NCBI RefSeq assembly: GCF_037081675.1
Contig: NZ_JAZAQL010000003.1
Coordinates: 567,298 to 631,297, forward strand
From: Halorubellus litoreus
GTDB taxonomy: Archaea > Halobacteriota > Halobacteria > Halobacteriales > Natrialbaceae
Reading direction: 5' to 3'
DNA: 64,000 bases
Positions 8,228-17,269 of the stretch are shown in pieces. Both the position numbers and the translations under genes were made by a program. A model generated the notes under the pieces. That model worked only from the letters and a program-made list of their open reading frames with translations, had not been told where the DNA came from and did not search any database. Each line of letters begins with the position of its first letter. The first letter of the stretch is position 1.

Positions 8228-9226
8228 ATGACGGACCTCGTCGCAGTACTCACCGACCGCGGCCGCGTCAGAGACGTCGTCTCGTACGCGCTACGGGAGG
8301 CACGGGACGCCGACGACGCAACGGAGACGACCGTGCGTTTCAGCATCCCCGTCGGGAGAACGGGCGACGCGGTCCCGTCGGCCACCGGCGAGACCCTCGC
8401 CGAACGCATCACCGAACTCGTCGCAGACAGCCCCTACGGTTCGCTCGACGTCGAGGTCGCAACCGTACCGGTCGGCCGGTCGACCGCCGACGACCGCGTC
8501 CGCGCGCTCGTCGAGGCCATCCCAGCGACCGCCACCGACCTCGTCCTGATGCCCGGATTCACCGAGTTCACCGCCGCCACGCTCGCGGACGCGCTCGCGG
8601 CCGCCGGCCGTTCCGGCGTCGCCGTCGAACGCGCACCCGTCGACCGACGCATCGTGCGGTCGCCCGTCGCGGTCACCAGCACCACCGCACGGCTGGTTGC
8701 GACGTTCGGCCTCGCGTACGCGTTCTACCTATCGCTCGGCGACCCGACCGAGCCCTTCGACCTGGCGACCGGCGCGGTCAGCGCGGGCGTCGTCACGCTC
8801 GTCCTCGGCCGCGTCACGTTCGAGACCGAACCCTCGCTCGCCGGCGTCGGCCGCGTGCTCCGCGCGCTCGTCTTCCTTCCCTACCTCCTCTGGGCGGTCG
8901 TCCGCGCGAACCTCTCGATGGCCGCGGTCGTCCTCTCGCCGCGCCTCCCCATCGAACCGAGCGTGGTCCGGATTCCGGCGCCCGAGGGCCGCATCGCGCG
9001 CGCCCTGCTCGCGAACAGCATCACGCTCACGCCGGGCACGCTCACGGTCGACGTCACCGACGACGAACTCGTCGTGCACGCGCTCACCGCAGCCACTCGG
9101 GACAGCCTCGAGGAGGGCTCGCTCTCGCGCGCCGTCGACTTCGTCGTCCACGGCCGCGGCGAGTACCGCACGACGCCCGGAACCGCTCGTATGGCGGCCG
9201 AGACCCCGCGAGGTGACCGGCGGTGA
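8228..9226 (+). CDS. mnhE: Mrp/Mnh antiporter subunit E with N-terminal soluble domain
   Basis: 332 residues. Residues 1-140 are a soluble alpha/beta domain (MTDLVAVLTDRGRVRDVVSYAL, LVLMPGFTEFTAATLADAL) that looks like a universal-stress-protein fold. Residues about 160-330 match MnhE/MrpE: paired membrane helices, FLPYLLWAVVRANLSMAAVVLSP, then NSITLTPGTLTVDV, the family signature. Bacterial MrpE is about 160 residues, so this is the fused haloarchaeal version. It is first in a nine-gene operon; the next gene begins within its stop codon. MrpE is part of the multisubunit Na+/H+ antiporter and is thought to help assembly and activity. Confidence 0.9.
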   Translation: MTDLVAVLTDRGRVRDVVSYALREARDADDATETTVRFSIPVGRTGDAVPSATGETLAERITELVADSPYGSLDVEVATVPVGRSTADDRVRALVEAIPATATDLVLMPGFTEFTAATLADALAAAGRSGVAVERAPVDRRIVRSPVAVTSTTARLVATFGLAYAFYLSLGDPTEPFDLATGAVSAGVVTLVLGRVTFETEPSLAGVGRVLRALVFLPYLLWAVVRANLSMAAVVLSPRLPIEPSVVRIPAPEGRIARALLANSITLTPGTLTVDVTDDELVVHALTAATRDSLEEGSLSRAVDFVVHGRGEYRTTPGTARMAAETPRGDRR

Positions 9227-9504
9227 CGTCGCCGCTCGTCGCGGGCGTGCTGCTCGCCGGCGCGACGGCGCTCGTCGCGCTCGCCGTGCTCGTCCTCGGG
9301 CGCGTCGTCCGCGGGCCGACGACGCCGGACCGCGTCGTCGCCGTCAACGTCGTCGGCACCACCGCGGTCGTCGTCATCGCGCTCCTGAGCGCCGCGCTCG
9401 ACGAACCCGGGTTCCTCGAGGTCGCCATCGTGTACGGCCTCCTGAACTTCCTGCTCTCGCTCGGGCTCGCGAAGTTCACAATCGAACGCGGCGGGGTGCT
9501 CTGA
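9223..9504 (+). CDS. mnhF: Mrp/Mnh antiporter subunit F
   Basis: 93 residues with three hydrophobic helices. RGPTTPDRVVAVNVVGT between helices 1 and 2 is the MnhF signature. The GTG start overlaps the stop of mnhE (GTGA) and its own stop overlaps the ATG of mnhG (TGATG), so translation is coupled. MnhF is a small membrane subunit of the Mrp complex. Confidence 0.9.
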   Translation: MTSPLVAGVLLAGATALVALAVLVLGRVVRGPTTPDRVVAVNVVGTTAVVVIALLSAALDEPGFLEVAIVYGLLNFLLSLGLAKFTIERGGVL

Positions 9505-9887
9505 TGTCCCTCGCGGCCCTTCCCGTCGCAGTCCCCGCCCAGCTCGCGTGGACGCCGACGGCGATCGCGGTCGCGGCGCTCGTCGCAGCGAGTGCGTTCT
9601 TCTCGCTCGTCGCCGTCGTCGGCTTCTACCGGCTCCCGGACGTGTACGCTCGCGCGCACGCCGCCTCGAAGAGCGAGACCCTCGGCGCGCTCCTCGGCCT
9701 CACCGCCGCCGGCGTCGTCGTCGGCACCACCGGCGAGGTCTTCAAGATCGCCTTGCTCGCGCTGCTCGTACTCGTCACGGGGCCGACCGCGGCACACGCC
9801 ATCGTTCGGTCCGCGTACGACGCCGGCACCGACCCGTGGACGCGCGACGACGACCGGAACGACGGCGACGCGAGGGTCTCGCGATGA
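9504..9887 (+). CDS. mnhG: Mrp/Mnh antiporter subunit G
   Basis: 127 residues with three membrane helices. The segment VVGFYRLPDVYARAHAASKSETLG is the strongly conserved MnhG/PhaG motif. A charged tail (WTRDDDRNDGDARVSR) follows the last helix. The start was placed at the ATG one base into the mnhF stop, which gives the usual family length. It overlaps the next gene by ATGA. Confidence 0.92.
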   Translation: MSLAALPVAVPAQLAWTPTAIAVAALVAASAFFSLVAVVGFYRLPDVYARAHAASKSETLGALLGLTAAGVVVGTTGEVFKIALLALLVLVTGPTAAHAIVRSAYDAGTDPWTRDDDRNDGDARVSR

Positions 9888-10474
9888 CGACACTCGACGT
9901 CGCCGTCCCGACCCTTCAGGTCGTCGCGCCGACGCTCGAGGTCGCGGTGTCCGTCGCGCTGCTGTCGTTCGTCGTCGTCGTCGCCGTCCTCACCGCTGTC
10001 GTCCGGGACGTCCTGACGGCCGTGGTCGTGTTCGCGGCGTACAGCCTCGGGCTCGCCATCCTCTGGGTGCTGTTCCACGCGCCCGACGTCGCCCTCACCG
10101 AGGCCGCGGTCGGCGCCGGCGTGACGACCGCGCTCTTCCTGCTCGCCATCAGTCGGACCGTCCGACCGGCGGGCGGCCGGACGCTCGTCGACCCGAAGAC
10201 GGTCAAGCCCACGTCGGTCGTGGTGGCGCTCGGCGTCACCGTCGGCCTCCTGCTGACGGTCCCGGCGCTCCCGCCGGTCGGTGCGGCGGACACGCCCGCG
10301 TTCGGGCCGGTGAGTGACTTCTACCTCGCCGACGCCGCGGACCGCGGCGTCGACAACGCCGTCACGGCCGTGCTCGTCGTCTACCGCGGGTTCGACACGT
10401 TCGGCGAGATCGCGGTCGTGTTCGCCGCCGCCGTCGCCGTACTGGCCGCGCTCGGTCGGGAGGCCCTCGCATGA
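9884..10474 (+). CDS. Mrp-associated DUF4040-type subunit (MnhA C-terminal/MnhB N-terminal homologue)
   Basis: 196 residues. The core VLTAVVVFAAYSLGLAILWVLFHAPDVALTEAAVGAGVTTALFLLAI is the DUF4040 signature, which in bacterial Mrp systems is fused to the C terminus of MrpA. Here it is a free-standing subunit placed before MnhB, the usual haloarchaeal split. The C-terminal part, with GVDNAVTAVLVVYRGFDTFGEIAVVFAAAVAV, matches the helices that precede MnhB. It is ATGA-coupled on both sides. Confidence 0.85.
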   Translation: MTTLDVAVPTLQVVAPTLEVAVSVALLSFVVVVAVLTAVVRDVLTAVVVFAAYSLGLAILWVLFHAPDVALTEAAVGAGVTTALFLLAISRTVRPAGGRTLVDPKTVKPTSVVVALGVTVGLLLTVPALPPVGAADTPAFGPVSDFYLADAADRGVDNAVTAVLVVYRGFDTFGEIAVVFAAAVAVLAALGREALA

Positions 10475-11025
10475 GCGAGCGCCCCCGCCGGGAGGACGCG
10501 GACGAGGCGACGACGCGGACGCGCATCGAGTTCACGGACAGCCCCGTCGTCACGACGACCGTGCGCCTGTTCGCGCCGTTCGTCCTCACGTACGGGCTGT
10601 TCACGCTCTTCCACGGGACCGCGAGCGTCGGCGGCGGCTTCCAGGGCGGCGTCGTCGGCGGCGCGATGATCATCACGGTCGCGTTCGCGTTCGGCATCCG
10701 CCGGACCGCGGAGTGGCTCGACGAGCGCGCGCTCGTCGCCCTCGTCGTCGCCGGCCCAATCGTCTTCGGCGTCGTCGCGCTCGCAGGTCTCGCGTCGGGC
10801 GGCGCGTTCCTCCAGTTGGACGTGCTCCCCATCCCGAAGGCGACCGTGTACGCCACGGAAGCCATCGAGATCGGTATCGGGGCGACGGTCTCGGCCGTCA
10901 TCGTCGTGCTCTTCCTCCGCATCGCGGACGGCTACCGCGAACCAGACGTGGAGACCCCAGCGGACCTGGAGGCACCCGGGGACGTCGCGCCCTCGAGTGG
11001 GGCCGGAGGTTCGAGCGATGACTGA
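10471..11025 (+). CDS. mnhB: Mrp/Mnh antiporter subunit B
   Basis: 184 residues. An acidic N terminus is followed by four helices with the MnhB signature LFAPFVLTYGLFTLFHGTASVGGGFQGGV. The stop region overlaps the start of mnhC. Family members are membrane subunits that sit beside the DUF4040 protein in the Mrp complex. Confidence 0.9.
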   Translation: MSERPRREDADEATTRTRIEFTDSPVVTTTVRLFAPFVLTYGLFTLFHGTASVGGGFQGGVVGGAMIITVAFAFGIRRTAEWLDERALVALVVAGPIVFGVVALAGLASGGAFLQLDVLPIPKATVYATEAIEIGIGATVSAVIVVLFLRIADGYREPDVETPADLEAPGDVAPSSGAGGSSDD

Positions 11026-11425
11026 CCCGCTGTTCGGCGTCGGCGCGTGGTTCGCGCACGCCGTGTTCGCGGTCCTCGTCGGCGTCGGGCTGTTCGTGCT
11101 CGTCGACGACGACAACCTCGTGAAGAAGGTCGTCGGTCTGAACATCTTCCAGACCGGCGTCTTCCTGTTCTTCGTCACGAGCGCGTACCGCGCCGACGGG
11201 AAGGCACCACTGGTCACGGGCCCCGGGCCGTACGTGAACCCGCTCCCGCACGTCCTCATCCTGACGGCCATCGTCGTCGGCGTCGCGGTGACGGCGGTCG
11301 CGCTCGCGCTCGTCGTCCGCATCTACGGCGAGTACGGGACGCTCCGCGAGGACGTCATCCGCGAGGTCCGCGCCGCCGAACGCGCGTCCGCTGCGGCCGA
11401 GACGGCCGAGGAGGGGTCGCGGTGA
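11018..11425 (+). CDS. mnhC: Mrp/Mnh antiporter subunit C (NuoK-like)
   Basis: 135 residues with three helices. KKVVGLNIFQTGVFLFFV and DPLPHVLILTAIVVG-like NPLPHVLILTAIVVG are the MnhC/NuoK signatures, including helix 2 and the start of helix 3. The ATG overlaps the end of mnhB by 8 bases, and its stop overlaps the GTG of the first D-type gene. Confidence 0.92.
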   Translation: MTDPLFGVGAWFAHAVFAVLVGVGLFVLVDDDNLVKKVVGLNIFQTGVFLFFVTSAYRADGKAPLVTGPGPYVNPLPHVLILTAIVVGVAVTAVALALVVRIYGEYGTLREDVIREVRAAERASAAAETAEEGSR

Positions 11426-12918
11426 CGCCCGCGGACCTCCTCGCGCTCCTGGTCGCACTCCCGCTGCTCGCCGCGGTCCTCCCGCTGTTGGTCGCGCGCG
11501 TCCGCGACGGCCTCGCGCGAGCGGTGACGCTCGCCGCGCTCCTCGCGCAGGTCGCGCTCGCGATCGCCGTCGCGGCGGTCGTCGCGACCGACGGCCCGCT
11601 CGCGACCGTCGTCGGCGACATCCCGGCCGCGTTCGGCATCGGGCTCGCCGTCGACGAACTCAGCGCGGTCGTCGTCGTCCTCGTCGCCGTCGTCGGCGTC
11701 GCCGCGTTCGCGCTCGCCGACGCCGACACGACCGGCCCCGAGGGGAGCCTCTGGCTCCTGCTCGTCGCCGGGTTCACGGGCGTCGCAGTCACCGCTGACG
11801 TGTTCAACCTCTACGTGTTCCTGGAGATCTCCGGGCTCGCCGCGTACGCGCTCGTCGCCAGCGGCCGGGGCGTCGACGCCGCGGTCGCCGCGTTCAAGTA
11901 CCTCCTCGTCGGGACCGTCGGCGCGACCCTGTACCTGCTCGGCGTCGGGTACGCGTTCGTCGCGACCGGCACGCTCTCGATGGCCGACCTCGCGCCGGCG
12001 CTCGCCGCCGCGGGGTACGACTCGACGCTCGTCGTCACCGCGTACGCGCTCGTCGCGGTCGGTCTCGGCGTGAAGCTCGCGCTCTTCCCGCTGCACGCGT
12101 GGAAGCCCGACGCGTACGCGGCCGCACCCGGTGCGGTCGCCGTGGCGCTCGGCGCGCTCGGGTCGACCGTCGCCGGGTACGCGCTCGTCCGCATCACGTA
12201 CGGCGTGTTCACCGCGGACTTCCTCGCGGCCGTCCCCGCGGTCCAGTCCCTCATGGTCGCCGCAGGCGCGGTGAGCGTCGCCGCCGGTGGCGTCCTCGCG
12301 CTCCGCGCGACCGACGTCCGGCGGCTGCTCGCGTACTCGTCGGTCTCCCAGTTCGGCCTGTTCGCCGTCGGTATCGCACTCGCGCACCCCGTCGCGCTGA
12401 CGGGCGCGCTCGTCGCGCTCGTCGGGCACGCGGTCGCGAAGGGCGGCCTGTTCGCCGCGGCGGTCGCGGTCGAAGCGCGGACCGGTGCGCGAACCGTCTC
12501 CGAGTACGCGCGCCTCGCCGCCAGCCTGCCGCTGGCCGCGGCCGTCGTCGCGGTCCTCGCGGCGAGCCTCGTCGGCCTCCCGCCGACCGTCGGGTTCGCC
12601 GGGAAGTGGTACCTCGCACTCGGTGCCGTCGAGGCGGGCGCGTGGGTCGCCGCGGCGGTCGTCGTCGCGAGCACCCTCCTCAGCCTCGGGTACGCCGGTC
12701 GCCTCGTCGAGCGCGCGTACCTCGCGCCAGAGCCGGCCGATGACGCGGTCGCGACCGACGGCGGCACCGCCGTCGTCGTCGGTTCCGACGCCGAGGATTC
12801 CCGGACGACGACCGCGCTCGCGGTCGCCGTCGCGGCCGCGGTCGTCGTGCTCGCGCTCGGCGTGGGCGCCGGCGCGCTCGCGGACTGGCTCGCACCGGTC
12901 GTGGAGGGATGGCTATGA
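11422..12918 (+). CDS. mnhD: Mrp/Mnh antiporter subunit D, first of three
   Basis: 498 residues with about fourteen hydrophobic helices. It carries the proton-translocating domain of the NuoL/M/N family: YVFLEISGLAAYALVA (conserved Glu in helix 5), VGLGVKLALFPLHAWKPDAY (Lys in helix 7) and LLAYSSVSQFGLFAVGIAL. Haloarchaeal Mrp operons carry several D-type subunits in place of the large bacterial MrpA; this one follows mnhC, as bacterial mrpD does. The GTG start inside the mnhC stop gives a sensible first helix. Confidence 0.9.
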   Translation: MTPADLLALLVALPLLAAVLPLLVARVRDGLARAVTLAALLAQVALAIAVAAVVATDGPLATVVGDIPAAFGIGLAVDELSAVVVVLVAVVGVAAFALADADTTGPEGSLWLLLVAGFTGVAVTADVFNLYVFLEISGLAAYALVASGRGVDAAVAAFKYLLVGTVGATLYLLGVGYAFVATGTLSMADLAPALAAAGYDSTLVVTAYALVAVGLGVKLALFPLHAWKPDAYAAAPGAVAVALGALGSTVAGYALVRITYGVFTADFLAAVPAVQSLMVAAGAVSVAAGGVLALRATDVRRLLAYSSVSQFGLFAVGIALAHPVALTGALVALVGHAVAKGGLFAAAVAVEARTGARTVSEYARLAASLPLAAAVVAVLAASLVGLPPTVGFAGKWYLALGAVEAGAWVAAAVVVASTLLSLGYAGRLVERAYLAPEPADDAVATDGGTAVVVGSDAEDSRTTTALAVAVAAAVVVLALGVGAGALADWLAPVVEGWL

Positions 12919-14570
12919 CCGACGTCGCCAGCGTGCTGCCGCTGCTCGCGGTCCTCCTGCCCGCGCTCGCCATCCCGCTGATACTCGCGTCCGGGTCGCG
13001 GCCGAACGTCCGCGAAGGCTGGACGGCGCTCGCCGGCGTCGGCACGTTCGCGGTCGTGCTCGCGATGGTGCAGTCACCGGACACGCCGGTGACGACGCTC
13101 GGGTCGTACCTCGGCGTCGAACTCGCGCTCCGCGCGGACGCCGCCGGCCTCCTGTTCGCGCTGCTGGCGAGCACGCTCTGGCTCGCCACGAGCCTCTACA
13201 GCGTCGGCTACATGCGCGGGCTCGACGAGGGCGACCAGACGCGGTACTTCGCCGCGTTCGCCGCGTCCATCTCGGCCACGATGGGCGTCGCGCTCGCCGC
13301 CGACCTGCTCTCGCTGTTCGTGTTCTACGAGCTGCTGACGCTCGCGACGTACCCGCTCGTCGTCCACGCGGGCGACGCCGCTTCGAAGGCCGCCGGCCGC
13401 CGGTACCTCGCGTACACGCTCGGCGGCGGCGTGCTCGTCTTCGGCGGGCTCGTGCTCGTCGGCGCGCTCGCCGGCACCGTCACGCTCGCCGCCGGCGGCA
13501 TCGCCGGCCTCGCGACCGCCGACCCGAACCTCGCGCGCGCCGCGTTCGCGCTGCTCGTCGCCGGGTTCGGCGTGAAGGCCGCGGTCGTCCCGCTGCACGC
13601 GTGGCTCCCGGCCGCGATGGTCGCGCCGACGCCCGTCTCCGGGCTCCTGCACGCCGTCGCCGTCGTCAAGAGCGGCGCGTTCGGCGTCACGCGCGCGGTC
13701 CTCTACGTCTTCGGGCCCGAGACCGCGAGCGACCTCGGCCTGGCGACCGCGCTCGCCGTCTTCGCCGCCGCGACGATGATACTCGCGGGCGTCGTCGGCG
13801 TCCGCCAGGACAACCTCAAGCGCGGGCTGGCGTTCTCCACCATCAGCCAGCTATCGTACATCGTCCTCGGCGTCGCGCTCCTGACGCCCCTGGCCGCGTT
13901 CGGCGCGCTCCTGCACGTCGTCGCCCACGCGTTCATGAAGATCACGCTGTTCTTCGTCGCCGGGCTCGCGTACGTCGAGACCGGCGAGAAGTACGTCAGC
14001 GACCTCGCGGGCGTCGGGCGCCGGCTCCCAGTCGCGATGACGGCGTTCGCCATCGCGGCCGCGGGCCTCGTCGGGTTCCCGCTCGTCGCCGGGTTCGTCT
14101 CGAAGTTCCACCTCGTGCTCGGCGCCGCCGACAGCGCGAACCCGTGGTTCGTCGCCGCGTTCCTCGCCGCCGGCCTCCTGAAGCTCATGTACTTCTGGCC
14201 GGTCGTCTACACGGCGTTCTACGGCGGCCGCGACGACGGCACCGACGCCGGCGACCACCCGTTCGCGCCCTCGCACCACGAGCCGACGACCGACGGCGGC
14301 GACGACGGTGGCGGCACGGGTACGAGCGTCCCGGCGGCGACCGACGGCGGCCAGGAGACCGTCGCCACCGCTGAGGCCGACGACGGCGTCGCGAGCGCGC
14401 GCGACGGCGTCTCCGGGCGCTTCGCGCCCGTCGCGGGCCTGGAGACGTCGCCCGCGCTCCTCGTCCCCGTCCTCTTCACGGTCGGGATGGCGGTCGTGCT
14501 CGGCGTCGTGCCGACCGCGCTCCCGTTCTGGGAGCTCGCCGAGACCGCGGTCGCGGAGGTTTTCAACTGA
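12915..14570 (+). CDS. Mrp antiporter D/A-type subunit, second of three
   Basis: 551 residues with about fourteen helices and a long Asp/Gly-rich cytoplasmic insert near residues 440-500 (ATDGGQETVATAEADDGVAS). The family motifs are VFYELLTLATYPLVVHAGDA, VKAAVVPLHAWLPAAMVAPTPVSGLLHAVAVVKSGAFG (a MrpA/NuoL hallmark) and LAFSTISQLSYIVLGVAL. The ATG at 12915 was preferred over one 6 bases earlier because ggaggg lies a suitable distance upstream and the start overlaps the preceding stop (ATGA). It probably forms part of the ion pathway with the other two D-type subunits. Confidence 0.88.
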   Translation: MTDVASVLPLLAVLLPALAIPLILASGSRPNVREGWTALAGVGTFAVVLAMVQSPDTPVTTLGSYLGVELALRADAAGLLFALLASTLWLATSLYSVGYMRGLDEGDQTRYFAAFAASISATMGVALAADLLSLFVFYELLTLATYPLVVHAGDAASKAAGRRYLAYTLGGGVLVFGGLVLVGALAGTVTLAAGGIAGLATADPNLARAAFALLVAGFGVKAAVVPLHAWLPAAMVAPTPVSGLLHAVAVVKSGAFGVTRAVLYVFGPETASDLGLATALAVFAAATMILAGVVGVRQDNLKRGLAFSTISQLSYIVLGVALLTPLAAFGALLHVVAHAFMKITLFFVAGLAYVETGEKYVSDLAGVGRRLPVAMTAFAIAAAGLVGFPLVAGFVSKFHLVLGAADSANPWFVAAFLAAGLLKLMYFWPVVYTAFYGGRDDGTDAGDHPFAPSHHEPTTDGGDDGGGTGTSVPAATDGGQETVATAEADDGVASARDGVSGRFAPVAGLETSPALLVPVLFTVGMAVVLGVVPTALPFWELAETAVAEVFN

Positions 14571-16279
14571 TGGACATCCTGCTCGCGGTGCCGCCGTGGG
14601 TCGCGTTCCTCGTCGCCGCCCTGGTCGCGTTCGTCGCGCCCCGGAAGGTCGGCTACCTCGTAGGCGTCCTCGCGACGCTCGCGACCGTCCCGTGGATACT
14701 CGCCTCGCCCGACGGGAGCGCGCTCGTCGTCGCCCCGCTCGGGTTCGAGCAGACGCTCCTCCGCGTCGACGCGCTCGCGCGCCCCGTCGCGGCCGTGTTC
14801 GGGTTCGTCGCCGCGCTCGGCGTCGCGTACGCGTACGCGACCGACGCCGACGCCCGGACGAACGCCATCGCGCTCGCGTACATGGGCGCCAGCGTCGCCG
14901 CCGTCCTCGCCGGCGACTGGCTGACGCTCCTGCTCGCGTGGGAGGTCATGGCGGTCACCGCGACCGTGCTCGTCTGGCATCACGGCGGCAGCGCCGTTCG
15001 ACCGGCGTTCCGATACGCGCTCTACCACCTCGTCGGCGGGACGCTCCTCGTCGCCGCCGTCGCGCTCCACTACACCGCGGCCGGCACGTTCGCGTACGAC
15101 GCCGGGTTCACCGCGGGGCTCCCGACCGCGCTCGCCATCCTCGGCGTCGGCGTGAACCTCGGGTTCGTCGGCGTCCACCACTGGGTGCCCGACGCCTACC
15201 CCGCCCCGCACGTCGCCTCCAGCGTCATCCTCGCCGGGTTCACGACGAAGGTCGCCGTGTACGCCCTCGCGTTGTTCGCGCCCGACGGGAACGTCCTCGT
15301 CGCGTGGATGGGCGGCGCGATGGTGCTGTACGCGGTCTACCAGGCCATCCTCCAGACCGACGTGCGACGCCTGCTCTCGTACCACATCGTCTCCCAGGTC
15401 GGGTACATGGTCGCGGCCGTCGGCGTCGGCACCGCCGTCGGCACCGCCGGCGCGGTCGGGCACCTCGCGACGCACGTCCTCTACAAGGGCCTGCTGTTCA
15501 TGGTCGCCGGCGCGATCGTCTACCGCGTCGGCACCGGGTCGCTGAAGCGACTCGGCGGCCTCGGCCGGCGGATGCCCCTGACGTTCGGGGCGTTCCTCGT
15601 CGCGGCGCTCGCCATCAGCGGCGTCCCCGGGTTCAGCGGGTTCGTCAGCAAGGGCCTCGTCGTGAAAGCCGTCGACACGGCCGGCCCCGAGCTCGCCGGG
15701 CTGCCAGTGGACGCGAACGTCCTCTGGTGGGCGCTCGTGCTCGGCGGCGTCGGCACCGTGCTGTCGTTCGCGAAGTTCGGTTACTACGCGTTCGTCCGCG
15801 ACGCCCCCGAGGACCTCCCGGTCCGCCCGGCGCCGCGCTGGCTGGCGGTCGTGCTCGCCGTCGCCGCCGTCCCGAACGTCGCCTTCGGCGTGCTCCCCGA
15901 CGTGCTCTACGGCGCTCTCCCCGGTGACACCGCCGGGTTCGAGCCCTACGCTGCGAGCGAACTCGGGAAGGCCGCCGCCACTACCGCGGTCGGTGTCCTC
16001 GGATTCCTCGCACTCCGCGGGCCAATCTCGCGGCTTCCGGTGGTGGACGTCGACCGCGTCCTCTACCCCGCCGGGAACCGCGTCGCGAACACCACGGCAC
16101 GGGCGCTCGACGGCCTCGGCGCTCGCGCCGACCGCACCGTCTACCGCGCGTGGCGAGCGACCGTCGCCGCGGTCGACCCGGAGGACCCCAGCGACGTCCT
16201 CGGCGGCCCCGTCGGGCGGACGCTCGCCGTCGTCGCCGCGACGCTCGCGCTCGCGCTCCTCGTCGCCGGTATCGCCTGA
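14570..16279 (+). CDS. Mrp antiporter D-type subunit, third of three
   Basis: 569 residues with about fourteen helices. Key motifs are LLAWEVMAVTATVLVW, GFVGVHHWVPDAYPAPHVASSVILAGFTTKVAVYAL and LLSYHIVSQVGYMVAAVGVG, all of the NuoL/M/N family. After residue about 460 comes an amphipathic tail (VDVDRVLYPAGNRVANTTARALDGLG) resembling the lateral helix region of NuoL/MrpA. The start overlaps the preceding stop by one base (TGATG). It is the last gene of the Mrp operon. Confidence 0.88.
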   Translation: MDILLAVPPWVAFLVAALVAFVAPRKVGYLVGVLATLATVPWILASPDGSALVVAPLGFEQTLLRVDALARPVAAVFGFVAALGVAYAYATDADARTNAIALAYMGASVAAVLAGDWLTLLLAWEVMAVTATVLVWHHGGSAVRPAFRYALYHLVGGTLLVAAVALHYTAAGTFAYDAGFTAGLPTALAILGVGVNLGFVGVHHWVPDAYPAPHVASSVILAGFTTKVAVYALALFAPDGNVLVAWMGGAMVLYAVYQAILQTDVRRLLSYHIVSQVGYMVAAVGVGTAVGTAGAVGHLATHVLYKGLLFMVAGAIVYRVGTGSLKRLGGLGRRMPLTFGAFLVAALAISGVPGFSGFVSKGLVVKAVDTAGPELAGLPVDANVLWWALVLGGVGTVLSFAKFGYYAFVRDAPEDLPVRPAPRWLAVVLAVAAVPNVAFGVLPDVLYGALPGDTAGFEPYAASELGKAAATTAVGVLGFLALRGPISRLPVVDVDRVLYPAGNRVANTTARALDGLGARADRTVYRAWRATVAAVDPEDPSDVLGGPVGRTLAVVAATLALALLVAGIA

Positions 16280-16311
16280 GAACACACCACCGACACACCA
16301 ACACCAGACAT

Positions 16312-16731
16312 ATGACGCTCGACAGAGATTCCAGATTCGATGCGCAGACCCCCGACTACGACGCGCTCGCCGCGTGGCTCGAAGACCGCCACGGCGACGA
16401 CCTCCGATGGGTCGCGGACTTCCACACGCCCTCGTACACGTACGACGTGCGGTACATCCGCGACGACCTCAAGACCGAACTCTCCACGCGGCAACTGGAC
16501 ATCATCATCCACCGCACGATGGGGTTGTTCGATCGTGCGTACGTCGAGGAGGTGTACACGCACCTCGGGGACGCCTGCGCGCTCGTCCTCCAGCACGAGA
16601 AGGCGACGGCCGTGCACGTCTACCTCTCGGACATGGACGGGTTCGTCGTGAAACTCCGCTCGGGCGTTCCGGTCACCCTCCCCGACGACGTCGACGCGTG
16701 GCTCGACGTCCTCTACGGAGGTGGAGAGTGA
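16312..16731 (+). CDS. Conserved haloarchaeal protein of unknown function
   Basis: 139 residues, acidic and soluble, with no membrane segment. It contains LRWVADFHTPSYTYDVRYIRDDL and VYLSDMDGFVVKLRSGVPVTLPDDVDAWLDVLY. It is coupled to the Lrp-type regulator behind it (stop overlaps the GTG), and lies 32 bases after the Mrp operon. Genes of this type next to regulators suggest a sensing or accessory role, but I know of no assigned function. Confidence 0.7.
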   Translation: MTLDRDSRFDAQTPDYDALAAWLEDRHGDDLRWVADFHTPSYTYDVRYIRDDLKTELSTRQLDIIIHRTMGLFDRAYVEEVYTHLGDACALVLQHEKATAVHVYLSDMDGFVVKLRSGVPVTLPDDVDAWLDVLYGGGE

Positions 16732-17201
16732 CGTTAAACGGACTCGACGACCTCGACAGACACATCCTGTTCGTCCTCCAGCAGGACGCCCGGGAGTCGT
16801 CGTCGAACCAGATAGCCGAGCGGATGGGCGTGTCACCGAGCACGGTCCGCAAGCGCATCGACCGCCTCGAGCGCGAAGGCGTCATCAACTCGTACCGCGC
16901 GGACGTGGACTACGCGAACGCTGGGTTCGACCTCCAGTTACAGATCATCTGTACCGCGCCCATCCCGGAGCGAGACGAACTGACCGACGGCGCCCTGGAG
17001 GTTTCAGGTGTCGTCGGCGTCCGCGAGATCGCGACCGGTGAGGGGAACGTGGTGGTTCGCGTGGTCGCGGAGGACAACGACGACCTGAACCGGATCGCGC
17101 GCGAGCTCTCGGACCTCGGACTCGCGGTGAGCGACGAGCAACTGATTCGCCGGGAGGAGGGCACGCCGTACGACGGGTTCGAACAGGACGGCGGCGTGTA
17201 G
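16728..17201 (+). CDS. Lrp/AsnC-family transcriptional regulator
   Basis: 157 residues. The N-terminal helix-turn-helix begins LNGLDDLDRHILFVLQQDARESSSNQIAERMGVSPSTVRKRIDRLEREGVI, the standard AsnC/Lrp pattern; the rest forms the ligand-binding RAM-like alpha/beta domain (REIATGEGNVVVRVVAEDNDDLNRIARELSDLGL). The GTG overlaps the stop of the preceding gene. Target genes cannot be deduced; the upstream partner and the Mrp operon are candidates. Confidence 0.9.
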   Translation: MTLNGLDDLDRHILFVLQQDARESSSNQIAERMGVSPSTVRKRIDRLEREGVINSYRADVDYANAGFDLQLQIICTAPIPERDELTDGALEVSGVVGVREIATGEGNVVVRVVAEDNDDLNRIARELSDLGLAVSDEQLIRREEGTPYDGFEQDGGV

Positions 17202-17269
17202 GAGGCGCGGGATTCGAGCAGGACGACGGCGCGTGGCTGGCGGGACGTTCGAGCACCCGACCGCACGCC

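Noticed and set aside
14219..16285. 688-codon minus-strand frame opposite the third Mrp D-type subunit
   Set aside because: It has Arg/Asp/Glu-only composition, and the Mrp subunit on the other strand has clear family motifs and coupled starts.
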